The notes under the pieces: model-generated
Database searches by the model: none
Seen by the model: only the letters and a program-made list of their open reading frames with translations
What the model was told of the DNA's origin: nothing
Assembly: GCF_030408415.1 (NCBI RefSeq)
Contig: NZ_CP046976.1
Span: 1,550,001 to 1,614,000 of the forward strand
Length of the DNA stretch: 64,000 bases
Direction: 5' to 3'
From: Corynebacterium appendicis CIP 107643
GTDB lineage: Bacteria; Actinomycetota; Actinomycetes; Mycobacteriales; Mycobacteriaceae
Position numbers and translations under genes: made by a program
Part shown: positions 1 through 12,671 of the stretch, piece after piece
Position numbering within the stretch: the first letter of the stretch is position 1
Layout: every line of letters begins with the position of its first letter

Positions 1-490
1 CGCACCCCGCGGAATCGAAGAATTCGAGCACCTCCCACAGGTCGCCGCCGTCGGACGTCCAGCCGCGGCCCTTCGTGCGCCACTCACCGTTTTCCTCGCG
101 CACGGCGATGTCGACGGCGATTTTCTCACCGTGCTTCGCGATCGCTTCAGCCGCCCAGTCCGGGTTCTCCAGCGCCGCGGTGCCGATATTGATGCGCTTT
201 GCGCCTGTGGCCAGCGCACGCTCAAGCGTCACGTCGTCGCGGATCCCGCCGGTCAGCTCCACGTTGATGGACAGCTTGCTCGTGATCTCGGCCATCAGCT
301 CGTGGTTCGAGCCACGCCCGAACGCCGCATCCAGGTCGACGAAGTGCAACCAGTCCGCGCCTTCTTCTTGCCACTGCAGCGCCGCGTCCAGCGGGGCGCC
401 GTAATTCTTCTCCGTACCGGCTTCCCCCTGGTCAAGGCGGACAGCCTGGCCGTCGACGACGTCTACTGCGGGCAGAACGGTGAAACTCAT
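1..490 (-). CDS. hisA: Phosphoribosyl isomerase A (HisA), C-terminus cut by window edge
   Basis: HisA isomerises ProFAR to PRFAR, the fourth step of histidine synthesis, using a (beta/alpha)8 barrel. Translating the minus strand from the ATG at 490 gives [19 protein letters not shown], with the catalytic-type Asp in PAVDV, then [22 protein letters not shown] and [12 protein letters not shown], all typical of the HisA/PriA family. About 163 of roughly 245 residues are present and the rest lies left of position 1. hisH ends 9 bp upstream, so the two are surely co-transcribed. In many actinobacteria the enzyme also performs the TrpF reaction (PriA). Corynebacterium is reported to keep a HisA-only form; this fragment cannot settle that. 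The family call is certain. Confidence 0.96.
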   Translation of the reverse strand, partial: MSFTVLPAVDVVDGQAVRLDQGEAGTEKNYGAPLDAALQWQEEGADWLHFVDLDAAFGRGSNHELMAEITSKLSINVELTGGIRDDVTLERALATGAKRINIGTAALENPDWAAEAIAKHGEKIAVDIAVREENGEWRTKGRGWTSDGGDLWEVLEFFDSAGC

Positions 491-499
491 ATCCGCAGT

Positions 500-1138
500 C
501 TAATGGAGATGGCCGACCCAATTCCGCAACAACGTCAAACCAGCCTCCCCGGACTTCTCCGGGTGGAATTGTGTGGCCCACAGCGGCCCGTTTTCCACCG
601 CCGCGACGAACCGCGAATTGCCGTGCTCCGACCAGGAGACCTTTGGCGCGGCAATGAAGTCGTCCTCAGCCATCTCCCAGTTCTGCACGCCGTAAGAGTG
701 CACGAAGTAGAACCGCGTGCCCACGTCGAGGCCCGCGAACATCTCAGAGCCGCCGGCCACGTCGACGGTATTCCAGCCCATATGCGGCAAGACGGGGGCA
801 TCGAGCTTATCGACGACGCCCGGCCACTCCCCGCACCCTTCTGCCTCGATGCCGTGCTCGAGTCCTCGCTCGAACATGACCTGCAGCCCCACGCAGATGC
901 CCAGCACCGGCCGGCCGCCGGCAAGACGCTGGCCGATCAGACGCGGCCCCGCGACATCCTTCAAACCCCGCATGCACGCGTCGAATGCGCCGACACCCGG
1001 CACCACCAGTCCGTCAGCTTCTACCGCGATCATGGGGTCGCGCGTGACCACCACGTCCGCCCCGACGTGCTCCAGCGCGCGCTGCGCCGAGCGGAGATTG
1101 CCTGCACCGTAATCCAGAAGCGCCACCACGTTGCTCAT
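500..1138 (-). CDS. hisH: Imidazole glycerol phosphate synthase, glutaminase subunit HisH
   Basis: HisH is the class I glutamine amidotransferase that hydrolyses glutamine and channels ammonia to HisF, forming IGP and AICAR. The 212-residue product shows the nucleophile Cys82 in [12 protein letters not shown] and the His192/Glu194 pair in TQFHPEKSG. It starts [18 protein letters not shown], as the family does, and the length is normal. It lies 9 bp upstream of hisA and about 11 bp downstream of the toxin gene stop. The usual corynebacterial neighbour on this side is an MFS gene, so the toxin-antitoxin pair appears to have been inserted here. Confidence 0.97.
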   Translation of the reverse strand: MSNVVALLDYGAGNLRSAQRALEHVGADVVVTRDPMIAVEADGLVVPGVGAFDACMRGLKDVAGPRLIGQRLAGGRPVLGICVGLQVMFERGLEHGIEAEGCGEWPGVVDKLDAPVLPHMGWNTVDVAGGSEMFAGLDVGTRFYFVHSYGVQNWEMAEDDFIAAPKVSWSEHGNSRFVAAVENGPLWATQFHPEKSGEAGLTLLRNWVGHLH

Positions 1139-1149
1139 GAGTGGGAAGT

Positions 1150-1464
1150 TTAGCTGTCTACCTCACCCTTCCGGTACACCGCTTCCAGCCGTCGAGCAAT
1201 CTCCTCAGTGTCGAACTCACCGGTGGAACCTGCTATCACCAGATCAAACCAATCGTCATCAGAGATACGGCGGTCATCGCGACCATGAACCCTGAGCATG
1301 ATCGAGCCCAGCAGGACTCCCACTCTCTTGTTTCCGTCGAGGAACGGATGATTCGATTCAATACTGTGCACAAGCGCCGCAGCCTTCGACCATTCATCCG
1401 GGTAGAGCTCTTCACCGCAGAAGGTCGCCCACGGCCGCTCTAATGCCGATGCGAGCAGGCCCAT
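1150..1464 (-). CDS. Doc/Fic-family toxin, N-terminus or start uncertain
   Basis: The protein carries the Doc/Fic core motif [11 protein letters not shown] (family HxFx[D/A]GNKR), preceded by [12 protein letters not shown], typical of Doc toxins. Known family members transfer phosphate or AMP to targets such as EF-Tu. The only ATG in frame is at 1464 and gives 104 residues beginning [12 protein letters not shown]. The frame continues upstream with clear family sequence (FTLETVLPALEEHGFAVGD), so about 20-25 N-terminal residues lie outside that start. No ATG, GTG or TTG occurs in frame before the stop at 1600-1602. The best upstream option is a rare ATT at 1564-1566. AGA at 1522-1524 sits where an initiator Met would be expected. 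The gene may use a non-standard start or be decayed at its 5' end. It follows its antitoxin directly. Confidence 0.8.
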   Translation of the reverse strand: MGLLASALERPWATFCGEELYPDEWSKAAALVHSIESNHPFLDGNKRVGVLLGSIMLRVHGRDDRRISDDDWFDLVIAGSTGEFDTEEIARRLEAVYRKGEVDS

Positions 1465-1550
1465 ATCTCCGACGGCAAACCCGTGTTCTTCGAGAGCGGG
1501 AAGAACCGTCTCGAGCGTGAATCTGCGCCGTTGCTGAGACTTCGCCTCTA

Positions 1551-1757
1551 CTAAGCGTCCTTCAATCGCTGCATCAGACCTGCCCGCTCGCTGAGCAACT
1601 CACTTATATCCCGGGAGTTGGCGAGACGCGCCTGCTCTGTCTCCCACTCTCTGCGAATCAGCATTGAAATGACCCGTTGCTTAGACAGCCCCGAAGAAGC
1701 GGCGAGGTCGCTCAATTGATGATCTTCCTCGGGGGTCAAGCGGAGATTCAAAGCCAT
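1551..1757 (-). CDS. Ribbon-helix-helix antitoxin of the Doc module
   Basis: A 68-residue protein beginning MALNLRLTPEEDHQLSDLAA, then SGLSKQRVISMLIRREWE. This is the beta-strand plus two-helix pattern of CopG/MetJ-type ribbon-helix-helix DNA-binding antitoxins. The C-terminal 25 residues would bind the toxin. The ATG at 1757 lies 8 bp from a perfect inverted repeat (1765-1783), the expected autoregulatory operator. Its stop TAG is immediately followed by a second TAG, and the toxin frame runs through this point. Partner and family are inferred from context and fold pattern, not from close recognition of the sequence. Confidence 0.82.
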   Translation of the reverse strand: MALNLRLTPEEDHQLSDLAASSGLSKQRVISMLIRREWETEQARLANSRDISELLSERAGLMQRLKDA

Positions 1758-1764
1758 GACAGAA

Positions 1765-1783
1765 CGGTACCATTTAGGTACCG
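1765..1783 (-). promoter_or_regulatory. Inverted-repeat operator of the toxin-antitoxin module
   Basis: CGGTACC-ATTTA-GGTACCG is a perfect 7-5-7 inverted repeat, 8 bp upstream of the antitoxin ATG. The AT spacer (TAAAT on the minus strand) could form part of a -10 element. Ribbon-helix-helix antitoxins usually repress their own promoter at such repeats. Binding is inferred. Confidence 0.65.
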
Positions 1784-1790
1784 CTAGGAC

Positions 1791-3047
1791 CTACCGGTCG
1801 AGACGGCGTTTGCCGATGATCCAGTCCGCTGTGGTCATGACGATCCCAGCGACGACGACGGCACCGGAGGCGGCGAATGCGCCGGCAGCGCCGAGCCCGG
1901 CGATCATGCCGCCGAACATGAACGATCCGATGCCCTGGCCGCCGTCGAAGCCGACATTCCACACGGCCGACGCGTGGCTGACCTTGGACTGCGGCAGGCG
2001 GTAGAACATGCTCAGCAGGGACTCGTTCTGAACAGCGCCGAAGCCCGCGCCAAAGAAAATGGCGGAGACGAACAGCCACACCGGGTGGGCACTGGAGGCA
2101 AGGCTGGCCGCGAAGCCGAACATGCCCACAGCGGCGGCGATCTGGAACGGGATCATGAGCGTGCCGGGCTCTCCCCGGCGGTCGGCGACGACACCGGTGA
2201 AGATGCGCGCGGACATCACAGCGAGGTTGATCACCGCGAGGATCGCGCCGCCGAGCGTCGTGCCGGAGGTGATGCCGGTGTCGCGGGCGGCATCGGGCAG
2301 GAAGTTGGCGATGAGGCTGTACGCCATCGCTGCGATCGCCAGGGCCAGGGTGGGCACGAGCACGAGCTTCCACGTCGGGGCGGACATCGCCCCGCTCGCG
2401 ACCGGGTCCGGCTGTGCGCCCTTGAGCGGCGGAATGCCGGCGCAGGCCAGGCCACCGACGGCCGCGATCGCCAGCGCGATGATCCACACCGGCGAGTAGC
2501 CGAAGTGCTCGCTGACGAACAGACCCAGCGGCAGGGCGATCATCTGCGCCGAGCCGCTCGATGCGCCGAACACGCCGGAGGCTTTACCCAAGAACTTGCG
2601 GGGCACGAGCTCCGCAATGATGGCCGCTTCCGCCACGGTCATCGCCCCGAAGCCGACGCCGCGCACAACACTCACCGCGAGCACCACCGCAGGATCCATG
2701 CTCCAGATGAACGCCAGCGCCGGCACGCCCAGCAGCACCGCGGATACCGCGATCGCCGAGCGGTAGGTGAATGTGCGCAGCAACCGCGGCATGAAGACCT
2801 GGGTGAGCACGGTCGCCGCCATGAACACGCCTGTCGACGCGCCCGCCAGAGCATGGGAGCCGCCCGCGTCCAACACGGCCACCGGAACGACCGGCAGCAA
2901 CAGCGCCCATGAACCGAACGCCGCGGCGACAGCCACCAACGTCGGAATGAAGCCTTGCGCCTCCCAGACTGAATTCATGTTCGCATCAGTCTGCGCGGCA
3001 GCTGTCCCCGCGTCCTGCGTGGAACCCACGGTGAAAACCTCCCACAA
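1791..3047 (-). CDS. Major facilitator superfamily permease
   Basis: A 418-residue protein with about 12 hydrophobic segments in two groups of six, separated by a loop near residues 200-225 (PPLKGAQPDPVASGAMS). The motif GVVADRRGEPG after the seventh or eighth helix resembles MFS motif A. A GTG start at 3047 is assumed, with an upstream purine-rich GGGAGG on the minus strand. The internal ATG at residue 24 (MNSVWEAQ) is an alternative. An MFS gene between hisB and hisH is, from memory, characteristic of corynebacterial his clusters. The substrate is unknown and a role in histidine metabolism is not shown by the sequence. Confidence 0.88.
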   Translation of the reverse strand: MWEVFTVGSTQDAGTAAAQTDANMNSVWEAQGFIPTLVAVAAAFGSWALLLPVVPVAVLDAGGSHALAGASTGVFMAATVLTQVFMPRLLRTFTYRSAIAVSAVLLGVPALAFIWSMDPAVVLAVSVVRGVGFGAMTVAEAAIIAELVPRKFLGKASGVFGASSGSAQMIALPLGLFVSEHFGYSPVWIIALAIAAVGGLACAGIPPLKGAQPDPVASGAMSAPTWKLVLVPTLALAIAAMAYSLIANFLPDAARDTGITSGTTLGGAILAVINLAVMSARIFTGVVADRRGEPGTLMIPFQIAAAVGMFGFAASLASSAHPVWLFVSAIFFGAGFGAVQNESLLSMFYRLPQSKVSHASAVWNVGFDGGQGIGSFMFGGMIAGLGAAGAFAASGAVVVAGIVMTTADWIIGKRRLDR

Positions 3048-3065
3048 CTCACATCGACTACAGGC

Positions 3066-3158
3066 AAATAAAAATCAGGCCCTTGCCCGGCCGCGCAGGA
3101 AAACGCGGCTGGGAACAGCCCGAAAGATCAGTGTTGAACTGGGAACAACCAGCTCAAC
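3066..3158 (-). terminator. Hairpin-rich spacer after hisB, probable terminator
   Basis: Downstream of hisB on the minus strand come a GTTGA.CTGG/CCAG.TCAAC hairpin (3133-3158), a GGCTG/CAGCC hairpin (3107-3120), a CCGCG/CGCGG hairpin (3091-3108, overlapping the previous one by two bases) and a short GGCC stem (3078-3092), followed by TGATTTTTATTT. The T-rich tract supports termination of the hisDCB transcript. The multiplicity of stems is unusual. Confidence 0.5.
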
Positions 3159-3191
3159 TACGGCGACGACGCGTCGTCGATAAGCGTGCTT

Positions 3192-4923
<1,732 letters not shown>

Positions 4924-6231
4924 CTAGTTCTCCGTGCGCGCCTTGATCGCTTCGCCGTGGGCGGGCAGCTGCTCGTCGGTGGCCAGGGTGATGATGTGCG
5001 GACCGACCTCGGTAAGCGCGTCCTCGTTGTACTCGATGATGTTCACCGGACGCAGGAATGTGTGGGTGGACAGTCCCGGCGTGAAACGTGCCGTGCCGGA
5101 GGTAGGCAGCACGTGGTTGGAGCCGGCAATGTAGTCGCCCAGCGGCACCGGGGAGAACGGGCCGACGAAGATCGCACCAGCGTGTGTGATTTTCCGCGCA
5201 ACCTCTGCGGCGTTGCGGGTGTGGATCTCCAGGTGCTCCGCCGCGTACGCGTCGGCGACAGCAATGCCCGCGGCCAAGTCGTCGACCAGGATGATGCCCG
5301 ACTGCTGGCCGCCCAGCGCGGTCGCGGCGCGGTCGGCGTTGAGCGTCGCCGCTGCACGGGTGTCAATTTCCTCGTCCACCGCCTGCGCCAGCTGCTCCGA
5401 ATCGGTGATGAGGACCGAAGCCGCGTTCTCGTCGTGCTCCGCCTGGGAGATCAAATCCACTGCCACAAGCGCCGGATCCGCGGAGTCGTCGGCGAGAACG
5501 GCGATCTCGCTGGGGCCGGCCTCCGCGTCGATGCCGACGACGCCGTTGACCACGCGCTTCGCCGCCGCCACGAACACATTGCCCGGGCCTGTGACCATGT
5601 CCACCGGCTCAAGGCCCTCCCCGTCGTCGCCGTAAGCCATGAGCGCCACGGCCTGCGCACCGCCCACAGCCCAGACCTCATCGACACCGAGCATCGAGCA
5701 CGCGGCCAGAATCGTCGGGTGCGGCCATCCGCCGTGCTCCGCCTGCGGCGGACTGCACACCACGAGGGATTCCGCACCGGCTTCCTGCGCCGGGATGGCG
5801 TTCATGAGCACCGACGACGGGTAGACCGCCTTGCCGCCGGGCACGTACAGGCCGACGCGTTCCACCGGCAGGAAAACCTCGGTGACCGTGGCACCGTCAG
5901 CTACTTCGGTGGTGTGCTCGCCCGGCTTCTGGGCTGCGTGAACTGCGCGGATGCGGGCAATCGCTTCTTCGAGCGCCGCGCGGAGCTCCGAGTCGAGGTC
6001 CGCGGCGCAGCGCGCAATGACGTCGTCCGGCACACGCACGGCAACGGGGCGGACCGAGTCGAATTCCTCGCCGTAATCGAGGGCTGAACCTGCCCCGCCG
6101 TGCTTCACATCCTCGATGATCGGGGCGACGGTGGGAACCACCGACGCGACATCCGTGCCACCCCGGGGAAGAATCCGGCGCAGTTCGGATGTCGAAGGGG
6201 TGCGGCCGCGAAGATCAGTCACTGTGAGCAT
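4924..6231 (-). CDS. hisD: Histidinol dehydrogenase HisD
   Basis: HisD oxidises L-histidinol to histidine in two NAD-dependent steps using one Zn. Motifs are [49 protein letters not shown] and AEHLEIHT, the last two carrying Zn/catalytic residues. The ATG at 6231 ([13 protein letters not shown]) matches the corynebacterial HisD start and gives 435 residues. An 18-residue upstream extension runs over the preceding gene and looks unreal. The start overlaps the stop of the upstream membrane-protein gene by 17 bp, so translation is probably coupled. Confidence 0.96.
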   Translation of the reverse strand: MLTVTDLRGRTPSTSELRRILPRGGTDVASVVPTVAPIIEDVKHGGAGSALDYGEEFDSVRPVAVRVPDDVIARCAADLDSELRAALEEAIARIRAVHAAQKPGEHTTEVADGATVTEVFLPVERVGLYVPGGKAVYPSSVLMNAIPAQEAGAESLVVCSPPQAEHGGWPHPTILAACSMLGVDEVWAVGGAQAVALMAYGDDGEGLEPVDMVTGPGNVFVAAAKRVVNGVVGIDAEAGPSEIAVLADDSADPALVAVDLISQAEHDENAASVLITDSEQLAQAVDEEIDTRAAATLNADRAATALGGQQSGIILVDDLAAGIAVADAYAAEHLEIHTRNAAEVARKITHAGAIFVGPFSPVPLGDYIAGSNHVLPTSGTARFTPGLSTHTFLRPVNIIEYNEDALTEVGPHIITLATDEQLPAHGEAIKARTEN

Positions 6232-6787
6232 GGCGCTCATCATATTCGGCACTCTCCGGCTCCGGGCCACTTCCCGCCGAAGCAACCATGCCGACCCAGT
6301 ACGACAATGCCGCCACGAACGGTCCCGCCAGCCAGGCGGGCCCCGGATGCAGGACCGGCACGAACGTCACTGTTTGGCCGTCTGTCAGCTCATGGGGATC
6401 GGGCACACCGTGGTACAGCTCCGCCGACCAAGTGCCGAGAATATATAAGGTCCACGCGGAAAATGCCGCCACGACGACCGCGACGACCATTCGCCCCACA
6501 CCCGCGCGCTTGCCGCCGGTAGCGAAGGCCGTCAGCCCGATCAGCAAGCCGAGCAGACCGGTGAGGGCGGTGAAACCGACAAAAGAAACGAACTCGATGT
6601 TGTCGGCGTTGAGCGCCGGATCGATCCGCGCGCCACCGTCTTCAACTGTGGCTGTGTACCCCGGTCGAGTCAGGCCCCACAAACCGCCGGCGACAGCGGC
6701 GGTACCGACTCCGAGCGCAACAATCCCCGCGCCCCAGCCCACCGGCCGGGAAATACGCGGGGAACGGCTTAGTTGCACACCTTCCAC
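6215..6787 (-). CDS. Four-helix membrane protein upstream of hisD
   Basis: A 190-residue protein with four predicted membrane segments (about residues 18-39, 66-88, 100-118 and 152-170) and an acidic C-terminal tail. Between helices 1 and 2 is an exposed segment, [18 protein letters not shown]. The pattern resembles actinobacterial DUF2567-type membrane proteins, but I am not sure of the family. It overlaps the lipoprotein gene by 19 bp and hisD by 17 bp, so all three probably share a transcript. A role in histidine synthesis is not implied. Confidence 0.8.
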   Translation of the reverse strand: MEGVQLSRSPRISRPVGWGAGIVALGVGTAAVAGGLWGLTRPGYTATVEDGGARIDPALNADNIEFVSFVGFTALTGLLGLLIGLTAFATGGKRAGVGRMVVAVVVAAFSAWTLYILGTWSAELYHGVPDPHELTDGQTVTFVPVLHPGPAWLAGPFVAALSYWVGMVASAGSGPEPESAEYDERHAHSD

Positions 6788-7497
6788 TGGTTGCCTTCAC
6801 GCTGGAAGCGCTGGACACCAGACTCGGTCTGGCCGTCGGAGTTGACTGTCACTGTGGCGGAGGCAGATTCGCCGTTCACACGGGCGTCACTAAGCTGCGC
6901 AGTAGTCTTCGGGACCGGTGGCAACGGACGCCCCGCAGCCTTCGCTGCGTCGACCGCCTGCTGCATCTCGCGCTCAGTCTGCTCGAGGGAGGTGCCGCGG
7001 CTCGCAAGCTCCTGGTTGGTCTGGTCGACGACCTTCTTGCAGGAGTTGTCCATGATGACGCGGGACCAGGAAACGAGATCCTTCGGGTTGTAGATCTTGT
7101 TCATGGTGTCGGTCATGCCCTTGATGTCAGCCTCGCTGGCCGCCTGGCCACCCTCGACCGGTTGCACCTCGACGGTCGGCAGCGTGCCATCCTCAAACGG
7201 GTTGACCACCTCGGCCGCGCCCTCATTCGGCACGCCCTGCGCCTGCGGGTCGTCCTCCGGGTTCGGCTTGTCCTCCGGCTTAGACTCCGCGTCCTTCTTT
7301 TCCTTGTCCTTGTCGTCCTTGTTTTCCTGATCTTCCGCCTGCTTGTCGGCTTGCGGATCGACGGTGACGACATTGGTTTCGGTGGCCATTCCCCCGGCGA
7401 CATTTTCGTCCTCGTTGGACCCGCAGGCAGCCAGAGCCAAAGGTGCGATCAGGATAGCTGCCGCGACCGTCTTCTTCGGAGCGATGGTCAACGTCAT
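6769..7497 (-). CDS. Secreted lipoprotein with charged linker, function unknown
   Basis: The ATG at 7497 gives MTLTIAPKKTVAAAILIAP followed by the lipobox LALAAC, so this is an exported lipoprotein of 242 residues with an acylated Cys at about position 25. Residues 45-85 are a very charged Asp/Lys/Glu linker, followed by a compact C-terminal domain containing NSCKKVVDQTNQ and ending in [10 protein letters not shown]. The two cysteines there could form a disulfide. The last part resembles small NTF2-like extracytoplasmic domains common in actinobacterial lipoproteins, but this is only an impression. A longer GTG-started form (7551) places an implausible 18 residues before the signal peptide. 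Confidence 0.85.
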   Translation of the reverse strand: MTLTIAPKKTVAAAILIAPLALAACGSNEDENVAGGMATETNVVTVDPQADKQAEDQENKDDKDKEKKDAESKPEDKPNPEDDPQAQGVPNEGAAEVVNPFEDGTLPTVEVQPVEGGQAASEADIKGMTDTMNKIYNPKDLVSWSRVIMDNSCKKVVDQTNQELASRGTSLEQTEREMQQAVDAAKAAGRPLPPVPKTTAQLSDARVNGESASATVTVNSDGQTESGVQRFQREGNQWKVCN

Positions 7498-7743
7498 AAA
7501 AGAAGTCTCCTCAAACTGTTCCGTTACCCGAAGCCCGCTTCGAAGAACCACAGTGGGGGCTTACCGATGTCCACGGCATTTAGCCACCGCGTCAAGTGAC
7601 GCGGGAACATCTTCGATAACGCCTTTTGCTTAATGTTGCTTTCAGTGCACAACAGATCATAGCAACGGCCGTGTCGACGCTCTTAACCGCGGGACGTTGA
7701 AGATGCCATGAACTAGCTGTGAGAATGGCCAGGGAGCTGCGTG

Positions 7744-7762
7744 TACGCTGCATGTCATGCAG
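7744..7762 (+). promoter_or_regulatory. -10 element and palindromic operator over the TetR gene start
   Basis: TACGCT at 7744-7749 fits a -10 hexamer, which would place transcription start at about 7756-7757, on or beside the ATG, so the mRNA may be leaderless. CTGCATG-T-CATGCAG (7748-7762) is a perfect 7-1-7 palindrome overlapping the end of the -10 and the start codon. Such a site would allow strict autorepression by the TetR protein. No direct evidence of binding. Confidence 0.6.
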
Positions 7763-8290
7763 TTGTCCCGCCCGGTGATCGCGCGAGCGGCCCTGGATAT
7801 TTTGAATTCCTACGGTCTCGCAGACGTGTCCATGCGCCGCGTCGCCGGTTCCCTGGGGGTTGCTCCGGGTGCGCTGTACTGGCACATCGACAGCAAGCAG
7901 GCGCTGATTGCGGCGATGGCTGACGAGATCATCGCCCCCGTGCTCGCCTCCACCCACCCCGGACCGAAGGAGTTCTGCTCGGCGCTGCGCGACGCCCTTC
8001 TATCGCACACCGACGGCGCCGACGTGGTCTCCACCGCTGCGTCCCAAGCGGACTCCCCCGTTTTTCCCGCATTGCTGAACGGAATCAGAGCTGCCTTCCC
8101 GCATGACCCACCTGAATCCGCGGCGGCCGGCCTGCTCTACCTCACTCTCGGCGCGGCGAACCTGCACCAGGCCGGCACACGCCTGCGGGAAATCACAGCT
8201 GGTGACGGCCCAGTTCCTTACGGTTCAGCGGAGCACGTCGACGCCGCTGTGGACCTGCTTCTCGCTGGCCTCGACGCCGACCAGAGCTAG
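7757..8290 (+). CDS. TetR-family transcriptional regulator
   Basis: The 177-residue protein has an N-terminal TetR helix-turn-helix (SRPVIARAALDILNSYGLAD, then VSMRRVAGSLGVAPGALYWH, then SKQALIAAMADE). This is followed by a helical ligand domain with GLLYLTLGAANLHQAG. The ATG at 7757 coincides with the predicted transcription start and lies inside a palindrome, suggesting autoregulation. It is divergent from the lipoprotein gene and 39 bp upstream of glgX, so it might control either. The ligand cannot be inferred. Confidence 0.92.
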   Translation: MQLSRPVIARAALDILNSYGLADVSMRRVAGSLGVAPGALYWHIDSKQALIAAMADEIIAPVLASTHPGPKEFCSALRDALLSHTDGADVVSTAASQADSPVFPALLNGIRAAFPHDPPESAAAGLLYLTLGAANLHQAGTRLREITAGDGPVPYGSAEHVDAAVDLLLAGLDADQS

Positions 8291-8329
8291 GCGGCTCGTG
8301 GTTCGGGTTATCTATTACCATCGGGTCTC

Positions 8330-10556
<2,227 letters not shown>

Positions 10557-10564
<8 letters not shown>

Positions 10565-11879
10565 CGCTCACGGCGCCCGGATTCTGGTCACCGACACCGC
10601 GCTGGAGATTCACCCGGATCCGCTGGAGGCCGCGCTGCGTGGTTCAGCGGAAGCGGTGGTGCTCCCGCTGGCGGAGGTGTCGTCGATAAGCGTGCTCCCC
10701 GGCGATGACTGGGACGCCGCATGTGCCGTCGTCGCTCACGGCAACAACGAGACCGTCATCCGTTTCGCCCCGGGCGACGACAAGGGCCCGGAGAAACTGC
10801 GCACCATCGTCGAGGCTGCGCGTTCGGGCAAGAAAATCAGCACCGACAGCATTCCGGGCTTCAACTTCGTGGCCTTCGATGTGGAGACCGCGAACCAGAA
10901 TTGGGGCTCGATCTGCCAGATGGGTCTGGTGCGGGTCGTCGACGGCGAGATCGTCGAGCGCGCGTCGTGGCTGTGCCGTCCGCCGGAAGGCATCGACGAA
11001 TTCGACGAGTTCAACGTCGATTGCCACGGCATCACGGCGGACGCGGTGGCGGATGAGCCTGCCGTCGGCGAGCTGTTCGAGCGCTTCGCGGGTTTCGTCG
11101 GAGACCTCCCTGTCGTCGCGCACAACGCGTATTTTGATGCCTCCGCCCTGCGGTACGCCGCGCTCGCCTCGGGCCAGAAGGTCCCGCACATCGCATTCGC
11201 GTGCACGCTGGCTGCTGCCCGCGCCGCGGACCTGGGTGTGGCCAACCACCGCCTGCCCACCCTCGCGGATCATTTCGGTATCGCCCTGGACAACCACCAC
11301 GACGCCGCGGCGGACGCGGAAGCCTGCGCGGGCGTCATGCTCGGTTTGGCCCGGCGCGAGGAGCACTCCGGCACGGTGGCCGAATATGTCCACTCCACCG
11401 GTTTTGCCCTTGGTTCTGTCGGTGATGCTCGTGTGACCCCGGTGCTCAAGGATCTCTCCGGGGCGCAGACTGCGTTGCAAGCGGAATCCGGCACACAGGG
11501 CACCTCTGACGCGGAAGAATCCGGGAAATCGAACCGTGGACCGGCGCCCTGGCAGTCGGTCGCCACCCCGGACACGATCCCGGAGCCCGCCGTCGACGCG
11601 GACCCGGACTCGCCGCTGTACGAGCAGAATGTCACGCTCACAGGCGAATTCGAGCCTTTCGACAAGGGCCAACTGTGGGACGGCATCGCCGCCCGCGGCG
11701 GCCAGGTGGGCAAGAACGTGACCAAGAAGACGACGATTCTTGTCGTCGGCGAATGGGCGTCGGTGACTTCGAAGGAGAAGCGCGCCCGCGAGCTGGAGGA
11801 AAAGGGCCAGGACATCGAGATCTGGCCGGCGGAGAAGCTGCTGGACGTCCTCGGGTTGAACGAGCAGCCGCCTTTCTAG
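10557..11879 (+). CDS. DnaQ-like 3'-5' exonuclease with C-terminal BRCT domain
   Basis: The 440-residue protein starts at the ATG inside the glgX stop (MINAHGARILVTDTALEIHP). Residues ~1-95 resemble a PH-like N-terminal domain. A DEDDh exonuclease follows: FVAFDVETANQNWGSICQMG (D and E), VVAHNAYFDASALR (second D) and HHDAAADAEACAG (H and last D). The end (about 360-440) is a BRCT domain with VTLTGEFEPFDKGQLWDGIA and TTILVVGEWASVTSKEKRA. It could be a polymerase III epsilon-like proofreader or a repair nuclease. The N-terminal and BRCT additions suggest a repair role. Coupled to glgX by an 8-bp overlap. Confidence 0.9.
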
Positions 11880-11934
11880 AAAACTTTCCGGCTCCGAGGG
11901 AACCGGAGACGGGGTCAGCGCAGTCTAAGTAGGC

Positions 11935-12624
11935 ATGAAGACCGCGCTGAATCCCGCTCCTGCTCCCACCGTCATCTCCGGCACCGTCTCCCCTGCCGCG
12001 CCCGCCCATGTTCCGGCGTCCACGGCAGTCTCCTTTTCTCACCTGCCCGTACCGGCAGTTCCCCTGCATGCCCTGCCCGCGCCGCGGATGCACGCGGTCA
12101 AGTCGAAGGGCTGGGCGTGCCCGGGCTCGTCGTCCAAGCCTGCGTATATCTCTCTGTCCCGGGACCACGTGGCTTTGTTGAAAGCGCCGGACGGGCGGTT
12201 ACTCACCCCCATCGACCTTGGCCGGATGGAGCTGAGCACCAGGCAGGCATGGGACGCGGCCGCCGACACTTTGCTGCGTACCCAGTCCGACAAGATTGAA
12301 TTCACAGTCCGCAACGCGTCCTTCGCTCTCGGCGATGACGCGCCGCGGGGGCTTGAAGTGCACGGCGGCGAGCATCCCCCGGCGGCGTGGTTGGCGCACC
12401 CACGCACCTTCCAGGTGCTCCACTCACACTTCACGGAGGTGCTCTCACCGGCGGCACCGCTCCTTTTTGCCACCCGCGACCACAAAGAGCTGTTTGTGTT
12501 CGACGCGGAGCCCGCCGAAATAAAGGCATGCGCGCCCGCAGCGACCGTCTTCGCATATTCCTTCGGGTTCCCGGTCTGCCACCGCAATCGCAGAGCCAGT
12601 GAGAGAGCACCGGTTTCTCACTAG
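11935..12624 (+). CDS. Conserved-looking hypothetical protein between exonuclease and treY
   Basis: I do not recognise this 229-residue protein. The first ~50 residues are rich in Ala and Pro (low complexity), with no signal peptide or membrane segment. The middle (about 55-215) looks globular: AYISLSRDHVALLKAPDGRL, LTPIDLGRMELSTRQAWDAA, FTVRNASFALGDDAPRGLEV and FQVLHSHFTEVL. Codon use with high GC3 supports coding. It ends 47 bp before treY. The ATG at 11935 is the first in frame; an ATG at residue 51 (MHAVKSKGWACPG) would remove the Pro/Ala leader and is an alternative. Confidence 0.75.
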   Translation: MKTALNPAPAPTVISGTVSPAAPAHVPASTAVSFSHLPVPAVPLHALPAPRMHAVKSKGWACPGSSSKPAYISLSRDHVALLKAPDGRLLTPIDLGRMELSTRQAWDAAADTLLRTQSDKIEFTVRNASFALGDDAPRGLEVHGGEHPPAAWLAHPRTFQVLHSHFTEVLSPAAPLLFATRDHKELFVFDAEPAEIKACAPAATVFAYSFGFPVCHRNRRASERAPVSH

Positions 12625-12671
12625 TGTGTTGGGGTGTACCGCAGTGTCGCGACGATAAGGAGATTCCGCAG

